NCBI GenBank assembly: GCA_014825775.1
Contig: MVAQ01000076.1
Span: forward strand, 23,512-87,511
Reading direction: 5' to 3'
Length of the DNA: 64,000 bases
From: Krasilnikovozyma curviuscula
Taxonomy: Eukaryota; Basidiomycota; Tremellomycetes; Cystofilobasidiales; Mrakiaceae
Shown here: positions 10,401 through 22,600 of the stretch, one piece after another
How positions within the stretch are numbered: the stretch's first letter is position 1
Layout: every line of letters starts with the position of its first letter
Notes under the pieces: model-generated
The model's input: only the letters and a program-made list of their open reading frames with translations
Database searches by the model: none
What the model was told of the DNA's origin: nothing
Program-made: the position numbers and the translations under genes

Positions 10401-12277
10401 CTATGAAGCTGCCTCTCCGACCGTCTCTAACTTCTCAGCGTAGTCCCCTACATGATCGGCACCAGCAGGTGGAGGAGGTTGAGGGTCTGTGACAACAGGT
10501 TCTACCGCTGTGCCTGACGGGTTCACGAGCAACGGTTCTGTCGATATCGGTGTCGTTCCATCTTCAGCGATCGATGGCGGTGGGAGAGGAATGCCGTCTT
10601 CAGCCTCCAGTTCCGGTTTGTTGAGAAAGGGTGGTGATCCATCGGGGGTGGTCGTTTCTTCAGGTACGAGTGACGGTGTACCCATTGCGACAGGTTCGGT
10701 GATGACGCACTTCAGCACGTCGCTCAAACTGATGATGCCGACCAAGCGGCCCCTCTTCTTCCCTTTGGCAAAACCGTCCGATGGTGGGAGATCTTCTGCC
10801 TCGACGACGACCAACCTGTGTACCCTCCGCTTTCGGATGAGCTCAAACAGGTTGGCAAGCGAGTCGTCCTGCGTGCATGAGACAACGCCTGAGAAGTCGG
10901 GTGCTCGTCGTTCGAGGGCTTCAGCGATGGTTAGGTCCAGGGATGTGTAGAGACCAGATCGGATAAGAGTCTGTGGTCAAAGAAGAAGAGAGTCAGCAGG
11001 GTTCAAATCTGAACCAAACGCTGAGTACCAAGCTGGCGTTAGACGACTTACAATGACATCGACCGTCTCATAGAGATTCAGAACAACCCCATCGTCATCT
11101 ACAATAGGTACAGCAGAAACACCTCGTTCGGAGAACATGTGAACGACGTCGAATACTTTGGTCTGCAACGTCGCAGTCAACACAGGCCAGAAGAGGGAGA
11201 CTGGTCCTTTCGGACGCTGATGTTCCGGTGCAACGTAGCAACCGATGTTGCACGCTCGAAGAGATTTACTGAGAAGAGGAGTAAGTGACATGCACTGCAT
11301 TATAAGGGCACTGTGTAAGTATGCGGAAACGGGCGAGTGATCGTTTGAGTGGGTACTCACATTCACAGCAATGAATTTCAACACACGATACTGCGTCAGG
11401 ACACTGAGAACGACTTCATTTCCAGTCGACTCGTCTATATCTATCAGAGGCAGTCGACGAGCATGCGTTGCTTGGAGGAGCTTGGCTGCTTCGAGGAGAG
11501 GTTTCATGGGGTGAACCGAGAGCAAGGGAGGCGGCGGGACGTGAAGCTCCTTCTCGATCTCTAATAAAACAATAAAAGTGAAGATATGGTGTGAGAAGAA
11601 GATTTGTTTTAATCGGTCCACAGATGTCGAATAGCGTCCTGAAGAGAGAGCGGCTTACGTCGGAGGTTCTCCAGTCGGAACGTCTCGACATCCTGAACAG
11701 CTCCCTCGTAGGTCTGGGTGTGGTAGTAGTATTGGATCAGGTGGATGATATCAAATACCGTCAACATTCCTGCAAAGGATGACGTTTCAGAGTTCCATAG
11801 AGGTGCAGAGATGACTCCTAGAAGCAGCCAGACCAGAGAATTGATTAGCGTCAGCAAAAACCGTACTCGCAAATGGAATCCATTCCCTGTGAGATCGAAA
11901 CTAGCGAGCTCACCATTCTGAAGCATCACCCCTAGAGCCTTCTTGACCATCAACTTTGAATCCAGCACAATCAATCTGAACGACACTGGAAACACATCGT
12001 ACGAACTCCTGTCCCGCAAAAACTTCCTGATTGCATTCAGCCCGTCCTCATGGGTAGCCAAGGCAGAACCCCCACCAGGCTGGCCAGTGACGGAAGACGC
12101 TGCTCTGGGTCTGCGTTGCTGGGTTGAGGACAGCCGGCGTGGAGGTTTGCTCGAGGGGGACGCAGGCGGTTCTGGGGTCGAGGATGACTGTGATGGCACT
12201 GACAGGTTGTTGCTGTTGTTTGTTGCTACTGCTGCTGATGCTGCTGTGGGAGCAGTCTGGTCAACGAGCGCTGACAT
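10401..12277 (-). CDS. SNF4: AMPK/SNF1 gamma subunit, four CBS domains
   Basis: Minus-strand exons 11914-12277, 11659-11817, 11361-11560, 11052-11294 and 10401-10970 give 511 residues. After an Ala/Ser/Pro-rich leader (~80 residues) come four CBS motifs that together bind adenine nucleotides. The first is FLRDRSSYDVFPVSFRLIVL and FAGMLTVFDIIHLIQYYY. The second is LLQATHARRLPLIDID with VVLSVLTQYRVLKFIAVN. The third is TKVFDVVHMFSERGVSAVPI with VVLNLYETVDVITLIRSGLY. The fourth is RVHRLVVVEA with GRLVGIISLSDVLKCVI. Order and motifs match yeast Snf4. The C-terminal ~110 residues are a Pro/Glu/Thr-rich tail absent from yeast Snf4. As gamma subunit it relieves Snf1 kinase autoinhibition when sugar or energy is low. 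Confidence 0.93.
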
Positions 12278-12735
12278 CTATAAGGGAATGTTGATTGGGA
12301 TAGCTTGTGACAAGTTGCAGGTCAATCCGCTCGCAACTCAGTGGCTGCGTCTCGTAATCAATTAGTTTAGATTTCAGTCATTATTCGAACCTCAGAAATT
12401 GAGATCTAAGAGATACGATGTATTCTAGGTATGATCCAAGTGGGCTCAAGATCCCCTCAAACCCTCCTCAAGTCCTTCTCAAGTCCTCCTCAAGCCCTCC
12501 TCAAGCCCCGCAAATCACATCGAGCACGGGTATGCAGAGCAACTGTGATGAGAGCTGGGCAAGTTGTTCTAGGTGCTAGATGGAGAAGACTTGGCTTGAT
12601 ATCAGAACGATATAAAATGAGAAGCTGAGAGATGAAGCAAACGATTAGAGAATGGCAACGCAGTCTGAGATCAAGACTAGTCCAACATGACATGACACCA
12701 ACTCGCCATCACCGACAAACGACGACAAGCCGTTG
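12278..12735. promoter_or_regulatory. SNF4 upstream region
   Basis: 458 bp between the SNF4 start and the CCDC43-like stop, both minus strand. It should hold the SNF4 promoter and the 3' end of the upstream gene. An 11-bp minisatellite (12457-12509) lies inside it. No gene seen. Confidence 0.5.
12457..12509. repeat. 11-bp minisatellite, nearly five copies
   Basis: Units of 11 bp of the form tcaagtcctcc sit head to tail at 12457, 12468, 12479 and 12490, with a partial fifth copy from 12501. They differ at one or two positions each. The array is 180-230 bp upstream of the SNF4 start codon. Confidence 0.9.
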
Positions 12736-13845
12736 CTACGCCCTTCTTTCAACCTTAGCGGACCTTTTCTTCTTCTCTTCTGCTTTTCTCGCTGCATCAT
12801 CCTTCTGTTTCTTCATGTCTGCTTTGTCCTTGTCTTTCTTGTTAGAGCTCGCCTGACGAGCAGCCTCTCGTTGCTGTTGAACTGCGTACTGAACTTTTGC
12901 TGCATTGAGGTTCGGCGCTAGTAGTAGATCTGATAGGGAGTCCATGAAGAAGTAATGTCAGCATTCAAAACGTAAACGATCGCAACCAGCGACGAGGGTA
13001 ACTAACCGCCGTCTTTCATCTGTTTCTTCCTCTTTGAGTTCTTCAGTTGTAAAAGGCGTAGTTCTTCCTCCAACTGAGCTGTTGAGACCTCCGGGCGGAT
13101 ACCTCTGGCAATGATGGCTGCCTCTTCTGGTCCTGGTCCACCTTCACGAGCGACAGGAGAGTCATCTTCAACCAAGGAGTATTGCTTCAAGAGCGCTAGT
13201 TTCCTGAGTCGAGTCTGTTCAGCTTCTTCCTCCGGTGTTAGCTCTTATGAGACGCACAAAATGAGAAAGTGTGAGTTTTTCGAAGGTGGAACGAGGAGAG
13301 TAGCGAAGCATTCAGCGACGCACTTTGAGAGCTCGATGACTTTCCTAAATTAGGACGAGGTTGTGCTTCTTCTTGTTCAGCTGCCAGTTTAGCTGCTTCA
13401 TCGATCTTCTTCCATTCGTTGATGATGTTTGTGGCTGTTGAGTCTAGCTTGTCCTCCTGTAAGAAGAGCAGAAACCAACTAGCTGAGACAGGTTTTCCAA
13501 GATAGGATAAATCATCAAGATGATGACGAGTAAACTAAACTCACCGCTAGCCCTTCACCTTCCAACATGCCTTTGAGAGCCTCTAACTTGTCCTCTTCCT
13601 CCAAATCTTCTCCGTCGACCAGCCTCGCCAGATATTCTATCTGACCTGGATCATCAGCCAGATCCTTTTGAATTCAAAAACAAAAACAATAGGTCAGTTC
13701 GTTAGAACTTGCAACACAGAGGAAACTCGACGCAAAACTTGAGAGCGTTCGCAGCAACCAGCTAGAATATCAAACATTCCACTGTCAAATGGAGAGTACT
13801 CACCAAGCTCTTGAACAAATCTGAGATATAGGCTTCCAAAGCCAT
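12736..13845 (-). CDS. CCDC43-like coiled-coil protein
   Basis: Five minus-strand exons (13804-13845, 13545-13664, 13324-13456, 13007-13243, 12736-12929) give 241 residues. The pattern matches animal CCDC43. It has a short helical N-terminus (MALEAYISDLFKSL), an acidic helix EEDKLEALKGMLEGEGLAED, NIINEWKKIDEAAK, then EAEQTRLRKLALLKQYSLVE. Next is a conserved Asn-rich stretch DLLLAPNLNAAKVQYAVQQQ and a highly charged lysine-rich coiled-coil tail (KKDKDKADMKKQKDDAARKA). The family is widespread in eukaryotes but its molecular role is not settled. The fourth junction uses the donor gtgcgtcg, chosen because it alone keeps frame with the conserved LTPEEEAEQ segment. Confidence 0.78.
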
Positions 13846-14430
13846 CTTGAGCACTCCCCACCTGCTTCTTGTTCTCGATGTCGTTAAGTGCACACTAAAG
13901 GCCGAAAAGACTTCCCGACAGGAAAAAAAATCCAGAAAAATTATTATTTCTAAGAAGTTCCTCTATCTCATCCAAAACAGGTTACTATAAGAAAAATGGC
14001 TATTCGTTGATGGGAAAAAATAAGCATAAATCGTTTGTTTATCGAGCGTGACGCAGTCAAGTCGATTTACAGATTACAGAGCGCGTCCTGTTCACACGTT
14101 CGAAGCTGGCGTCTCACTCCAACCATCTCAAACGGCTCAAACTCGTGAAAGGCTGTGCCTGGTTCTATCTGACTTAGTCACAGTCATTTATATCAGTCAT
14201 TCCTCTGGCATCTGGTGAATCCCTTATCTGGTCGACTCATCTCCAGAACCGGGACGGCAGCCAGCAGCAGAGCCATACGAGTCACTTCAGCTCGAGGAGA
14301 AAGCCGTCTACGAAAGGAATACAGTCCACTCTTGGATTGCACTTCCTTCGATAGATCCCCTAGTATCAGCCTGGTTTCAAAGTCTTCATCTTGAGACTTT
14401 GAAAGCTGCGCTTGGTACTTCCTCTTGCTC
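13846..14430. promoter_or_regulatory. Divergent promoter CCDC43-like / IBtk
   Basis: 585 bp between two starts pointing away from each other. An A-rich segment lies near 13923-13945. A 79-codon open frame on the minus strand (14193-14432) overlaps the IBtk start codon; it has no recognised similarity and I do not call it a gene. Confidence 0.5.
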
Positions 14431-17400
14431 ATGAACCCTAATAACCCCCCGCTTCACACCTTGTTCCTCCTTGGTAATAAGAAGCAATTCAACCAGCTGC
14501 TCTTGAATGGGTCTGTGGTTTCAGCCGGCGGTGGAGCTGGTGGAATTGATCGATACGGAGGAGGTTCAAGTGGACCACGATCTTGGGGTCAAAACTTGAG
14601 CTCTCTGGCTCCTTCGATGGAGAAGATTGATCCCAATGCGAGGGACTCGTTTGGAAACACAGTCCTTCACATCGTAGCTTCTAGCTTGGCTCCAACATCC
14701 CTCACTTTTCTCCAGCTTTTACTTGCAACTCCCTCGGTCAATGTCAACCTCCAGGACCAGGAATCGGGATGGACTGCTCTTCACAGAGCGCTCTATATTG
14801 GCAATCTGGAAGTAGCTTTGATGTTGTTGAGGGAAAGGGAGAACCAGTTGGATCTCAGGATCAAGGACAACGAGGGATTGACTGCTTTCGATTTGTATAA
14901 TTCATGTGTAGAGGGAGTGAGTGCCATTGGCTCAAAGCTGTAATTTTTTACAGAACCTTCTAATGCGCCTTGGTGATCTTTTCTGGTTCGAAATAGACCA
15001 ATCCATTACCTGATGCAGTTCCAGACACACTCCTGACCTGGGGTACCAACAGAAACTCTGCGCTCGGCCATGGAGACGCTGGCGATCGACTCTTCCCAGA
15101 CAGTGTCACTTTCAACTTCGACATGCCACCAGAATCAAAAGAATCCCAACGAACGAAGTTTGAGAAGACGTTCATCAGGGAAGTCAAGATGGGCAAACTT
15201 CACACAGGCGTCGTTACAAGCAACCCACACTCTAGAGTCTTCACTTGTGGATTCGGGTCCGGCGGGAGGTTAGGAAGGGCAACTCACACGTCGTACTCTC
15301 TGTTCCCACTCCAAGCTCAGAACTTCACTGGCCCTATCCAGTCCATCGCTCTCGGTCAAGACCACACGCTCGTGTTGACAACATCTGGAGCAGTGTTTTC
15401 ATTTGGAATGAATAGGAACGGTGTGCTAGGTTATCAGGCAGATAAAAATGAGAGAGGTGAAGAAGTTCAGACTACACCAAAGAGGGTTGTTGGGCCTCTG
15501 AAGAAAGAGCTGGTGAAAGGTGTCGCTGCGAGTAAAGTGGCCAGCGCTTGTTGGACGGACGAGTCTGTCTTTACATGGGGCATGAACGTGGGACAACTAG
15601 GTAAGCTACAGTGCTTTATCATTCGCTGTTTGTTCTCCTCGTGTCTAACAATTTTTCATCAGGCTATGATGTAACCGGCAACGGCTTGCAGACCACACCT
15701 CGAAAGGTGGCAGCTCTTCAACAGCCTGTGATAGGTCTGGCAATGTCGGTACGTAAACAAGAATTGATCTGTATTAGTTTTTATTTACTGAAACGCAGTA
15801 TATGACCTCTAGGACTACGCTCTCGTCTGTCTATTGCCAACGTATGAAGTTCTAGCTTTCTACAATAACAGCCACTTCAAGATCACATTCCCATCGACTC
15901 AGCCATTCTTTTCTGAATCAGCTATCTACCGGCCGCCAGAGTTTCACAAAAGGTTGGATATCGTCAAAGTCACCAACGGCGGCGACACCTTCGGCTTCCT
16001 CACCAGCTTGGGCGATTGCTATACTCTTGCTCTTGGGAACCCTGATGATGAGGCTGTCGATGCTCATGGAAGTAGGACTGGTATGGCTGTCCTTAAACCT
16101 CAAAGAGTGTGGGCTCTTAGAAAACGGTTCACGGCGGTGAGAGATGTTGCCCTGGGTTCTGACGGATGTGAGTAATCATCTTTCCAGCACTTCGCAACTC
16201 CTTCGATGTCTATTATCTTACTGAGTGCATAATCTCGCTCAGCCGTAATTCTCTGTACCAACTCTGGCCATGTGTTCATCCGCACCAAAAACATCAAACT
16301 TCCTCCCATCGATGGCCACACCAAAGGTCCCACTTGGCAGTCTTCCTCCTCCAAATCCAGTAAAACTTTCAAATTTCAGCGTATTCCCTACCTCCAACGA
16401 ATTGTTCAAGTCTCCGCAAACGATTCAGGCGCCTTTGCTGCTCTCAGAGTCGACGCACTCCCTCGTAAAATTGATTTGTTCGGCAACACCGTTGCAGAGG
16501 ACTTATTCAATCTCCAGCCCCATATCCGTTGGCTCTTGGCAGACGAGAGAGGGTTTATGTCGATGGATGATGGTGATGATAGGAGGTCTGTTAAGTCGGA
16601 TGACGATGGAGATGTTGAGGATCCAAAGGCGATTGATCATGACATCAAAGTGGCCACCCAGTTTTCGGACATTATCTCTCTTTGGAAGGAGATTGCTGGA
16701 TCTGGTAACGGTAGCCAATCAGCGTCGAAGGCTGGTTTGTTGGGTGTCGCAGGAAGCAATATCCTTATCAATGCCGGAGGACCCGAAGACGTACCAGCTC
16801 ATTCCTTCATCCTTGCGGCCAGAAGTCCAGTCTTCAAGGAACTCCTCTCTTCTTGTCCATCTGCAGCTCCAGTGTCAACAGGCGGTGTGTCTCTAACGAT
16901 AACCACCGGTGGAGTCAAACGAATTATTCTCCCAACCTCACAGCACATGACCATCCTCCTGCTGTTGCAGTTCTGCTACAGTGACAACATCGCAGCAGTT
17001 TGGGACTCTCGTGTAATTTCCCAGGTGCCTTCACTAAGCCTATCCATCAAACTTGAGTTGAGAGGACTTGCTGAACTTCTTCAGCTTCCCACCTTGGCTT
17101 CAGTCTTATCTCTCGCAGCCAAAGCCACTCCCTTACCGACACTCTCTCGCGACATTGCGGCGGCATTTGACGCTACTCAGTCATTCCTCAAGTCACCTAC
17201 TATTATCTCACCATTTGCACCTGATGTCATCATTCAGCTCGCAGACCGAGACGTCGCTTGTCACTCATGTGTCCTATTGGCTCGTTCTCAATTCTTTGCT
17301 GCGATGTTCATCGACGATGACTGGACAGCAGAGCGTTGGGTGAACGGAATCATTACCATCAACATGAAGCATATGAAGTGGAGGATCATGAGATTGGTGT

Positions 17401-19380
17401 TCCGATTCCTGTACGAAGGCGCGGACACCAATCTCCTTGATTACTTTCATCAGGAGTCGGTCGATCTCTTCATCGACTTCGCTTTTGATGTCCTCAGTAC
17501 GGCCACTGAACTACTTTTGGACAGACTGGTCCTCATCTGCTCTGCAATTATTATCAAGCACGTCACCATATACAACGTCGTGTCTCTTGTCAGTGAAGCG
17601 GTTCACTACAATGCGAATCAGCTGGCAGAATCCCTTATGGGCTACATCATTCAGAATATGGAAACAATGCTGGAAAGCCATTTGTTGGATGATATGCCGG
17701 AGGACTCCATCACTAAGCTGTCAACCTTCATTCGAGGAAGGCAAACGATGAAGCTCCCGACGTCAAGACAGAATATACTCGTAAAGGCAGCTATGGAGCG
17801 ACAGAAGGAATGGCTTAGTGTTCAGGACTTCCCTAGGTTGATGAATCGTCTCAAGTTGCCCAGATCACCGAAGTTGTCACCCATCGACCCGCCGATAAGA
17901 GCAACTTCCGACACACCAAGGCGTCCAAGTATGTCTCAACTGGCCATGTCCTCTACCACCCTTAGCCCCCTTATAAAACCTCAAGTCTCTGTGAATAGCA
18001 AAGACGACGACGCGATCTTTGCGATGGATGAGGAGGACGAATTAGCTGCGGAGCTAGACTCACTCACTTTCAGTCTTCCAAAGTCTGTGTCTAGAGGACC
18101 CTCACCAATCCCACCAGCGCGGTCAACGGAGTCTCCAGTTCTAGATCCTGGAAGTCCACCAGCTCCTGCTTGGAAATCCACTAATACCTCCCCGTAAGTG
18201 AAAGCCTTCCCTCTGGAGTTGCGCCTCTCTGACCAGAGTTTTTTCCAACATTCGTCGTATTTATAGGGCTGTGGACATGCGTAGTATTATGCAAGAAGCT
18301 GCATCGGGCTCTAGACTGTCAGGGTCCAAACAAGCTGTCAATGCAATACCTTCATCAGACTCGCCTTTCACTCCCGTCAAGTTGTCGCAAAAGGAACGTC
18401 GTAAAGCACAAGTCCCTCTTACTGCCTCTTCTCCAACCACCATTCCTACAAACTCTTCTACATCTCCTGCATCTACACCTTGGAAACTTCCTTCAAACCT
18501 CACTTCCAATCCGCCGCCTTTATCATCTTCACCGTCAGGCAACACGTCGCGGCCCTTGCTCTCGACTTCCGCCTCTCGACCTACCTCTCTCAAAAGTCCT
18601 ATGACAAAAAATCTTGCATTCCCTGGATTAGGCGTCACTCCAGCTCGCGCAGCTTCACCTCAACTCGTCAACCCCCTGCCGCCAAATTATGCGTCTGGCC
18701 GTGTCATCACTCCGACGCGTTCAACTGGCTCTTCTAGTACTACAAGGAAAGGGTCATCTGATGCTGCTTGGGTCACGCCAACCTTCACCGCTCCTCCACC
18801 CTTGCCTTCATCACCTGCGTCGGCATCCACATCTTTCGCACATATTCAGATGCAACAGAAAGCAGTCAACGACGCAATGCATCGTCCTGTTAAGTCTATG
18901 AAGGAAATTCAAGCAGAAGAAGAAGCTAAGATTGAGGCTGACAAAGAAGAAGCCCAGTTCCTTCTCTGGTGGAAGGAAGAGGAAGAGAGAATGAAGAACT
19001 CTGGCGGTGTTTCATCTCGAGGTGGTGGAAGCGGTAGCAAAGGGAAAGGTAAAAGGAAACCTTTCCCTTCCGGTGGCCCTTCTGCTATTGGGCCCTCTGC
19101 TTCGACATCTGAAGCTGCTTCTGGAGCCAAGACTGGTGGTACTCGCGGCGGCAAAGGGATCAGCAGGGGAGGTATGTCTCAAGGAATAAAACGAACTTCG
19201 CTTCCAGAAGACGCAGCCCCAACCAACACGAACATCAAAGCCCCTATATCTGGCGGAAGTAGTGCTGGTCGTGGTGGTGGAACAGGAAGTTTAGGTCGAA
19301 GCCAGAATCAGCTTGTTCGAGGTGGAGCTAGCAGAGGTAGAGGCCGACCTGCTAATGCTCCACCCATGGCATCCGTATAA
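14431..19380 (+). CDS. Ankyrin-RCC1-BTB protein, IBtk homologue
   Basis: Exons 14431-14916, 14997-15600, 15663-15748, 15813-16167, 16243-18193 and 18267-19380 encode 1531 residues. Domain order is that of animal IBtk (inhibitor of Bruton kinase, a CUL3 substrate adaptor). Ankyrin repeats lie at about 60-160 (DSFGNTVLHIVASS, SGWTALHRALYIGNLEVALM). An RCC1 propeller follows from about 170 (LLTWGTNRNSALGHGD, SFGMNRNGVLGY, FTWGMNVGQLGYD). The first BTB domain is near 680 (VPAHSFILAARSPVFKELL) and the second near 835 (DVIIQLADRDVACHSCVLLA). From about 1160 a long Ser/Pro tail carries a helical SMKEIQAEEEAKIEADKEE block and Arg-Gly-Gly repeats. By analogy it likely works with cullin-3 in ubiquitination; fission yeast has relatives of this architecture. 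There is no tyrosine kinase target implied in a fungus. Confidence 0.88.
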
Positions 19381-19572
19381 CTCATCTATAAGTTCGCCTG
19401 TTTTATTAGATGAATGTGTGAATACTACATGTTGTATGTCTAGCCTGAATAGTCGTAATAGATCCTTATTAGATCATATTTGATGTTTCGCAGCATTGCA
19501 AGCCAATGACAAGTCTGTCTTGCATCTCATAAGGGTTTTGGAAACGAAGGTGGGTTTCATTCGGAAAGTAAA
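19381..19572. other. Short convergent 3' region
   Basis: 192 bp between the stops of the IBtk homologue (plus) and the zinc-cluster regulator (minus). AT-rich, with nothing else visible. Confidence 0.5.
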
Positions 19573-22500
19573 TCACACAATGAACCAGAGTTTCTGGTCT
19601 TTGATGATGTCCTGCCAAGGTCTCTCACTTCTCCAGGCTTCCTGCACAACCGCCTGAACCAGAACAAGTTGTTGACCAGCTTCAATTTGGTACGATTGAA
19701 TAAGGGAGAGGAACCAGTCACGGTTGGGTCCAACACACGCTGCGCCAGCACTGTCAAAGATCACAAGAGATGAATTTAGCATGGCGAGATGTCGGAACAA
19801 CAGAAGGAAGGTCACTCACATGAGTAAAGGCCAACCGTACCATACAAAGAATTTTCTCGCTGAGCTCTCGGCACAGATCTCCAGTACAGAACTCACTGCT
19901 TGTGAAACGGTCTCGTCGTCTGCTGAAACGTCGAAAACGTTTCGGAGTAGGTGGATCTCCATAGCATATCTCCAACTGCAGAAATAAACCTCAGTTAGAT
20001 ATGGAGTCTGTTCATTCAAAGGAAAGATTGCGTGACTCACGCAAGATCACCGCACTGGACCCTAGGGTGAGATCTTGGCTTGCAATTGAGCGTTTGTTTC
20101 CAGATGTTAATCTCAGCTTTGAGGGCTTCGCCTTCCGCCATGTACTGTTCTTTACCGTCCTTTGCCTGTCTTGACTGAGAGACAAGACCAGAGACCTGTA
20201 ACGAACGAGTGCTCTGCTCAGTTTCCCAGAAAGATAGGTTTTCTTAGGGGGACCTATCATTCAACTTACTCTGGCGATCAAGTCAGCAATCCCCCTTGAA
20301 AACCCGAAGGCATTTTCGACGCTCTCCCACTCCTGTTCCGAGTTACCCCACTCTCCAACCTCGTACCACCACGAAGACCAGCCATTACCAATGAGCTTGG
20401 GGCTTGTTTCTGTAGAGAGCGACGCGGCAATCTCTCTAACGGTGAGCTGTTCAAGCAAGAACCTCGTCCTCGACTTGTTTGAGCTCGTCTCCAACATCTG
20501 AGCAGGCCCACCTTCTCGAATTACCAACGAGCACGCAAGGTCAACCCCACGCTGCCAGTTCAAGTCGCATGCGAGGATGTCGCGCGACATCAGGCTGATG
20601 AGGGCCGCCAGTACGCACTCGACCTCGTCCCTCGTCCTCAAGCCTGTGCGGGTGATGAGTGACTCGGACAGGATCTCGTCCAGTGCCTGTTGCTTCAGAT
20701 CGTTTGATAGAACCGCCATCTCGGGCGACTGCTTCAGCCAGCTCAGGTGGATCGCACTGACGGATAGCAAGGCTGTGAAGGTAAACGAACAAGACGCTCG
20801 GGGCAGACTTCGTAGAGCTCCACCCCCGTCGGCTACACTGCGCTCGTATAATTCCACTTGGGTGGGTCGTTCGTTTCTGAAAAGCTGCTTTTCGAGGACC
20901 GCTGGTAGGTGGATAGTTTTCCAAGGGCTCTTCTCCGGCTCGATCCCGTTACTACAAGTAAAAACATTGATCGAAGGGACATTACTACGTGTATCAGTTT
21001 TCCAAGTTGAATCGACGAGAAGAATAAGTGATGAATGTGAAGACTAACCCGAGAGCCAGGAGGGTTTTGATGCCAGAAGTGAGGTAATGATGTAAGAGGA
21101 AGCGATGTTCTGTCCTGGGTAGGAGGGAAACCAGGACGTCTGGAGTCGAATACATTGTTAGGCGGTTGAGGAGCTCTGATGGAATCTGCGGTGGAGAAGG
21201 TGAGCGATAGTTCGTTGTTGGCTGGACCGGTGGGAAGAACGAACCGTTGCCGCCGCCGATATTGGGGGAGGAGGCCGCCGTGGATGACATGCCACCAAAG
21301 AAAGTCGCTGCCTGCTGCTGGTTCGTCGACGCGAGTAATTGCGTTTGGTAGTCATACAGACTACCTGGGCTGCGAGTCGACTGGCCGGTTAGATGGGTTG
21401 GGTAGTTAGAGTACGGCGCAAGGGAAGATGAAGATAGGCTTCCTGCTTGCGGCTGATGAAGCTGCTGGGAACTACTGCCGAGGTCTTGCTGTTGGTTTTG
21501 GGCTTCGGATGGTAAAGGGGATTGTGATGACGAGTCATCTTCATCCTTCTTTTCAGTCTCGTCTGCAGCGGCCGACGACTTGGGTTTCGAAGTCTTTTCT
21601 TTCAGGGGGTGGTGCTTGAGGGCTGCTTTGGCGGCTCTAATTCAGACGGCAGGCGAGATAAGCCCGTGACTTCTACAGGTATAGCAGTGCAGAAGCTTAC
21701 TTGGCTTGAACATGTGGTAATGCCTCTCTCCTGAGGGACAGATCGTATACGCAGCTGCAAAGAGAAACACGATGACGATCGCCATCAATCAAACTTCTCA
21801 CAACTCGCAGAGCTCGAAAGACTCACTTTCGGCCTCCCTTCTCACATTTCCCACATTTGGGGTACTGCTGGTCGCACTGGAGACCATTAAAGGGGAAGAT
21901 CAGAGACAAAGGCACAGTGAGGAAAGATGATTTGTCAGACGGGCTATGGCGCAACACGGATGACCCAAGCAAGCGCAATACGTGCCTTGACTTTACGAGC
22001 TTTACAAGTCAAGCAAGCGTGGATACCCCTACACCTATACGCCCGTTTCTTTTTTGCCTCGCCGGCTTGAGAGGCCGCGGCAGCCGTCGTTGAAAGCGAC
22101 GCTGTCGAAGATCCTGCCGCCGCAGGAGAGGCAGACGAGCGCTGGTCGATCTGCGAAGCTAGAAGCGACATTCCAGAGGACTGGAGTCGCTGGCTGGCAC
22201 TGGTGCTTGGTCTCGAGGAGTTGGACTCGGCAGGCGAATGCGGCTGTTGTGCGTGTTGCTGCTGCTGCTGCTGCTGCTGCTGGTGGTGGGGCTGGAACTC
22301 GGAATGCGACTGATCGAGCTCAGTGAATCTGCTCAGATGCTGCTGCTGCTGGGGCATCTGCATCCCAAACGGCTGTGAGGGCGGTGGGAAGCCAGGGAAG
22401 AAGTTGGCGGCCAGCTGGGTGGGGGTGATGTTGGGCAGGAAGGGAAACGCTGGAGACGAGGACGACGAGGCAGAGCTCTGGCCCTGGCCCTGTTGCAGGT

Positions 22501-22600
22501 GCTGAGCGGACTGCTGGCCACCGCCAAAGTAGTTTGTCGGTGGTGGGAAGAACGAGTGCGTGCTGTCGGGTCTCCAGTCGCCGTAGTTGTTGCCCGACAT
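19573..22600 (-). CDS. Zn(II)2Cys6 transcription factor with fungal-specific domain
   Basis: Minus-strand exons 21986-22600, 21827-21876, 21701-21754, 21049-21636, 20270-20951, 20041-20195, 19820-19975 and 19573-19750 give 825 residues. The N-terminal ~190 residues are Gln/Ser-rich with a polyQ run encoded near 22256-22285. The zinc cluster is CLTCKARKVK|CDQQYPKCGKC, ending EKGGRNC: six cysteines at about 196, 199, 206, 213, 216 and 223 with canonical spacing. After a disordered linker the C-terminal half (from LLNRLTMYSTPDVLVSLL through WFLSLIQSYQIEAGQQLVLV) is the helical fungal-specific regulatory domain of the PF11951 type. The intron between the second and third metal ligands (21877-21985) has a GC donor instead of GT; every alternative donor breaks the cluster. 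Target genes cannot be inferred. Confidence 0.87.
22256..22287 (-). repeat. CTG/CAG repeat coding for glutamine run
   Basis: An uninterrupted gctgctgctg run in the N-terminal low-complexity region of the zinc-cluster gene. On the coding strand it gives about nine consecutive Gln codons. It is length-variable in most genomes. Confidence 0.85.

Noticed and set aside
14193..14432. 79-codon minus-strand open frame that overlaps the IBtk start codon
   Set aside because: No family similarity, ordinary composition, and its start codon overlaps the start of a well-supported gene. Probably chance.
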